A stretch of 64,000 nucleotides of DNA, taken from assembly GCF_902830275.1 (NCBI RefSeq), contig NZ_CADESW010000011.1, positions 124,001 through 188,000 on the forward strand, in the 5' to 3' direction. Source of the stretch: Burkholderia stagnalis. GTDB lineage: Bacteria > Pseudomonadota > Gammaproteobacteria > Burkholderiales > Burkholderiaceae. This document shows, piece after piece, positions 60,930-64,000 of this stretch; the first letter of the stretch is position 1, and each line of letters opens with the position of its first letter. The notes beneath the pieces are model-generated. The model was given only the letters and a program-made list of their open reading frames with translations, was not told where the DNA came from and made no database searches. Both the position numbers and the translations under genes were made by a program.

Positions 60930-62006
60930 ATGACGTCCCCCGCACAACCCGCATCCCAACACGACCCGGTCCGCGCCTATCTCGACCGCGGCATCAAGAA
61001 CTACTGGTATCCCGTCGCGCCGAGCTGGCAGGTGTCGAACGCGCCCGTCGGCCTCACGCGCCTGTCCGAGCAGATCGTGCTGTGGCGCGACCACCAGGGG
61101 CAGGTGCATGCGCTCGAGGATCGCTGCCCGCACCGCGGCGCGCGCCTGTCGCTCGGCTGGAACCTCGGCGGCAACCTCGCGTGCTGGTATCACGGCGTCG
61201 AAGTCGACGGCAGCGGCACGGTCAACCGCGTGCCGGCCGTGTCGAACTGTCCGCTCGAAGGCACGAAGTGCGTGAAGTCGTATCCGGTGCAGGAAAAGGC
61301 CGGCGCGATCTTCCTGTGGTTCGGCGACGATGCGCATGCCGAGCCGGCGCCGCTGAACCTGCCCGAGGAACTCGTCGCCGACGAATACGCGCATTTCCTG
61401 TGCGTGTCGAACTGGACCTGCAATTACCAGTACGCGATCGACAACGTGATGGACCCGATGCACGGCGCGTACCTGCACGCGACGTCGCACTCGATGGCCG
61501 AAGGCGACAAGCAGGCCGAGATGCGCGTGCGCAAGACGGAAACGGGCCTGATGTTCGAGAAGATCGGCCAGCGCGACGTGAACTTCGACTGGGTCGAACT
61601 CGGCGAGACGGGCTGCCTGTGGATGCGCCTCGCGATTCCGTACAAGCAGAAATTCGGCCCGGGCGGCAACTTCGGGATCATCGGCTTCGCGACGCCGGTC
61701 GACGACGACCACTGCCAGGTGTACTTCTGGCGCACCCGCAAGGTCAGCGGCTGGCAGCGCGACGTGTGGCGCTTCATGTACCGCAACCGTCTCGAGGGCC
61801 TGCACTGGGACGTGCTCGAGCAGGACCGCTACGTGCTCGAAAGCCTCGCGCCGAACGCGCGCGACCACGAATACCTGTACCAGCACGACGTCGGCATCAC
61901 GCGCGTGCGGCGGATGCTGCGCCAGCGCGCGCAGGAACACCTGTCCGCGCTCGACGCGTATCGCGCCGCGCAACAGCCGGCCGCTACGGAGCAGGCTCAT
62001 GGCTGA
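60930..62006 (+). CDS. Rieske non-heme iron oxygenase, large (alpha) subunit
   Basis: A 358-residue protein. The Rieske centre is CPHRGARLSLGWNLGGNLACWYHG near 67-90 (C-x-H ... C-x-x-H). The catalytic iron site is in the C-terminal half: the Asp-His motif IDNVMDPMHGAYLHATSH (near 172-188, with the two His), followed by a distal Asp/Glu. This is the vanillate demethylase/phenoxybenzoate-type single-component-terminal group. ATG 60930 has GGAG upstream. It uses electrons from the ferredoxin at 60242 to oxidise or demethylate a small aromatic or heterocyclic substrate; the substrate is unknown. Confidence 0.9.
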   Translation: MTSPAQPASQHDPVRAYLDRGIKNYWYPVAPSWQVSNAPVGLTRLSEQIVLWRDHQGQVHALEDRCPHRGARLSLGWNLGGNLACWYHGVEVDGSGTVNRVPAVSNCPLEGTKCVKSYPVQEKAGAIFLWFGDDAHAEPAPLNLPEELVADEYAHFLCVSNWTCNYQYAIDNVMDPMHGAYLHATSHSMAEGDKQAEMRVRKTETGLMFEKIGQRDVNFDWVELGETGCLWMRLAIPYKQKFGPGGNFGIIGFATPVDDDHCQVYFWRTRKVSGWQRDVWRFMYRNRLEGLHWDVLEQDRYVLESLAPNARDHEYLYQHDVGITRVRRMLRQRAQEHLSALDAYRAAQQPAATEQAHG

Positions 62007-62769
62007 GCGCGCATCCGTCGTGTCGCTCGCCGGCCGGCGCGTGCTCGTCACGGGCGGCGCGCGCGGTCTCGGCGCGGCGTTCGTGAAGGCGCTCGTCGCC
62101 GCCGGCGCGCAGGTCGCGTTCGGCGACGTGCTGGCCGACGACGGCCGCGCGCTCGCCGCGCAGCTCGCGCAGCAGGGCCATGCCGCGCATTTCTTCGCGC
62201 TCGACCTCGCCGATCCGGCCAGCGTCCATGCGTTCGTCGCGCAGGGCGCGGCGGCGCTCGGCGGCGTCGACGGCCTGATCAACAACGCGGCGATCACGAA
62301 CTCGGGCGGCCGGCTGTCGACGGAACTCGACGTCGCGACCTGGGACGCGGTGATGAACGTGAACGTGCGCGGCCTGTGGCTCGCGAGCAATGCGGCGCTG
62401 CCGTACCTCGCGCAGTCGGGGCGCGGCGCGATCGTGAACCTCGCGTCGGACACCGCGCTGTGGGGCGCGCCGAAGCTGCTCGCGTACGTCGCGAGCAAGG
62501 GCGCGGTGATCGCGATGACGCATGCGCAGGCGCGCGAATTCGGCGCGCACGGCGTGACGGTCAATGCGATCGCGCCGGGCCTCACCGAAGTCGAGGCCAC
62601 CGCCTACGTGCCGGCCGAACGCCACGCGTATTACCAGCAGGGCCGCGCGCTGACGCGCGCGCAGGTGCCCGACGACGTGACGGGCCCGGTGCTGTTCCTG
62701 CTGTCCGATGCCGCGCGCTTCGTGACGGGGCAACTGCTGCCGGTGAACGGCGGCTTCGTAATGAACTGA
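61999..62769 (+). CDS. Short-chain dehydrogenase/reductase
   Basis: A 256-residue classical SDR: cofactor motif TGGARGLG near 20-27, NNAA near 96, catalytic Ser region NLASDTALW near 145, Y-x-x-x-K as YVASK near 163, and VNAIAPGLTE. It starts 8 bases before the end of the oxygenase gene. It likely oxidises a diol or alcohol from the oxygenase product with NAD(P)+. It is the normal SDR length. Confidence 0.93.
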   Translation: MAERASVVSLAGRRVLVTGGARGLGAAFVKALVAAGAQVAFGDVLADDGRALAAQLAQQGHAAHFFALDLADPASVHAFVAQGAAALGGVDGLINNAAITNSGGRLSTELDVATWDAVMNVNVRGLWLASNAALPYLAQSGRGAIVNLASDTALWGAPKLLAYVASKGAVIAMTHAQAREFGAHGVTVNAIAPGLTEVEATAYVPAERHAYYQQGRALTRAQVPDDVTGPVLFLLSDAARFVTGQLLPVNGGFVMN

Positions 62770-62802
62770 TTTTCACTCTGAATCCGAATGAAGGAGATGA
62801 CG

Positions 62803-63330
62803 ATGGCGGACGCCGATCTCGATCGCAAATCGTGGGACCAGCCGGAAGGCGCAAGCTTTGGCGACTGGATGGAAGGGCGCGTCGCGCGCTACGCGACGCG
62901 GCGCTACGACTGGGATGCGCTGAAGTTCCAGGCCGACTACGACCCGAAGTACCGCCGCGCGCAGATGCGCTACGTCGGCACGGGCGGCACGGGCGTCGCG
63001 AAGGACGTCAACACGGTGCCGGCCGGCAACTTCACGTTCTCCACGATGGTGATCCCGGCCGGCAACATCGGCCCGAGCCACATCCACATCGACGTCGAGG
63101 AAATCTTCTTCGTGCTGCGCGGCAAGATGAAGGTGATCTGCGAGCGCGACGGCGAGACCTGGGAAGCGATCCTCGGCGAGCGCGACCTGATCTCGGTGCC
63201 GCCGGGCGTGTACCGCACGGAAATCAACATCGGCGAGGAAGACGCGCTGATGTGCGTGATGCTCGGTTCGTCGAAGCCGATCACGCCGACGTATCCGCCG
63301 GATTCGCCGCTCGCGAAGATCAAGCGTTGA
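62803..63330 (+). CDS. Cupin-domain protein
   Basis: A 175-residue protein from ATG 62803, with AAGGAG upstream. The double-stranded beta-helix has metal-site-like residues GPSHIHIDVEEIFFVLRGKMKVICE (His-x-His and Glu) and VPPGVYRTEINIGEEDALMCVM. Cupins of this sort in aromatic operons act as ring-cleaving or isomerising enzymes or as decarboxylases. The N-terminal part (LKFQADYDPKYRRAQMRYVGTGG) is not diagnostic. The product is unknown. Confidence 0.8.
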   Translation: MADADLDRKSWDQPEGASFGDWMEGRVARYATRRYDWDALKFQADYDPKYRRAQMRYVGTGGTGVAKDVNTVPAGNFTFSTMVIPAGNIGPSHIHIDVEEIFFVLRGKMKVICERDGETWEAILGERDLISVPPGVYRTEINIGEEDALMCVMLGSSKPITPTYPPDSPLAKIKR

Positions 63331-63348
63331 GCGCAGACAGGTGAAGCG

Positions 63349-64000
63349 ATGAGTGTCATCGACAAACGTGAACGCGAGCGCGTCGCCGCCTTCGCGACGC
63401 TGCTCGAGCGGTTCCCCGAGCAGCGCTCGCCGGCCGGCGCGGCGGGCACGATCGGCTACCGCGAGGCCGGCGCGCAGCATGCCGGCCACACCTTGGCCGG
63501 CCGCGCGCACCCCGTCGTGCTGCTGCACGGGATCGGCTCGGGCGCCGCGTCGTGGGTGCGCCAGCTCGATGCGCTCGGCGCTTCGCGGCGCGTGCTCGCG
63601 TGGGACGCGCCGGGCTACGGCGCATCGACGCCCGTGCGCGGCGCGTCGCCGGTGGCCGCCGACTATGCGGCGGCGCTCGGCGCGTGGCTCGATGCGCTCG
63701 GCATCGAACGCTGCGTGCTGGTTGGCCATTCGCTCGGCGCGATCGTCGCGGGCGGCTTCGCCCGCGCGCTGCCGGCGCGCGTCGCCGGGCTGCTGCTGAT
63801 CTCGCCCGCGGGCGGCTACGGCAGCGCGCCCGCCGAGACGCGCGACGCGCGCCGCGACGCGCGGCTCGCGATGCTGGCCGAACTCGGCCCGGCCGGGCTC
63901 GCGGCGCAGCGCAGCGCCAACATGCTGTCCGGCAACGCGAGCGAGGACGCGCGCGCATGGGTGCGCTGGAACATGGCGCGCATCGTGCCGGCCGGCTATG
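63349..64000 (+). CDS. Alpha/beta-fold hydrolase (runs off the window)
   Basis: At least 217 residues from ATG 63349, open to the window end. The oxyanion region is VVLLHGIGSGAASW near 58-70, and the nucleophile elbow is GHSLGAIVAGG near 126, with Ser as nucleophile. The catalytic Asp and His lie beyond the edge. In this operon it would open a lactone or ester, or cut a C-C bond in a ring-cleavage product. It is 18 bases after the cupin gene. Confidence 0.88.
   Translation, partial: MSVIDKRERERVAAFATLLERFPEQRSPAGAAGTIGYREAGAQHAGHTLAGRAHPVVLLHGIGSGAASWVRQLDALGASRRVLAWDAPGYGASTPVRGASPVAADYAAALGAWLDALGIERCVLVGHSLGAIVAGGFARALPARVAGLLLISPAGGYGSAPAETRDARRDARLAMLAELGPAGLAAQRSANMLSGNASEDARAWVRWNMARIVPAGY

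Overview
The window reads as high-GC, gene-dense DNA from a Burkholderia-type beta-proteobacterium. The support is strong G/C bias at third codon positions, a Gram-negative porin of the beta-proteobacterial type, IclR/LysR regulators, secretion machinery and isonitrile genes. I could not run a search, so the genus is inferred.

Layout. (1) 1-3.5 kb: ordinary genes: a LysR regulator cut by the window edge, a membrane metallophosphoesterase, a nitroreductase, an AlkB-like dioxygenase and a small unknown. (2) 3.6-52.3 kb: one large functional island. It holds type II secretion pseudopilin and platform genes split into three groups (gspIJ, gspFGH, gspK), three tandem TPR-glycosyltransferase proteins, a 4295-residue two-partner exoprotein and its transporter, two PstS/LapA-like secreted proteins (one frameshifted), an STN-protein/ECF-sigma/anti-sigma cassette, a transposase-like/Phd fusion, and a long operon with a TonB-ExbB-ExbD motor, an outer-membrane porin, a PpiC foldase, a DegP-type protease and several small periplasmic proteins. 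(3) 52.3-52.9 kb: an AT-rich gap. (4) 52.9-56.7 kb: a four-gene isonitrile cluster. (5) 57-64 kb: an IclR regulator, phosphatidylserine synthase, and a divergent porin / Rieske-oxygenase catabolic operon running off the right edge.

How it fits together. The content of island 2 closely matches, from family knowledge, the Pseudomonas aeruginosa PUMA3 (VreA-VreI-VreR) regulon: Hxc type II secretion, LapA-type phosphatases, PdtA/PdtB two-partner secretion, PhdA, ExbB2-ExbD2-TonB4. That regulon is switched on by phosphate starvation. The sequence supports this independently. A composite promoter recurs in the same direction as the island's genes: GTCCGTA, then two Pho-box-like heptamers at 11-bp spacing, then 10 bases and a TANNNT -10. 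A Pho-box-like site lies upstream of the STN gene. The likely picture is that low phosphate, through PhoB and the ECF sigma factor, turns on secretion of phosphate-scavenging proteins and a giant adhesin. The adhesin may be glycosylated by the TPR enzymes and is exported through a TpsB pore with help from a dedicated TonB motor.

What looks new here: the glycosyltransferase trio, the fixed-geometry promoter array, the transposase-Phd fusion, the missing GspD/GspE, the frameshifted LapA-like gene, and the isonitrile cluster with a flavin monooxygenase and a Cys/His protein.
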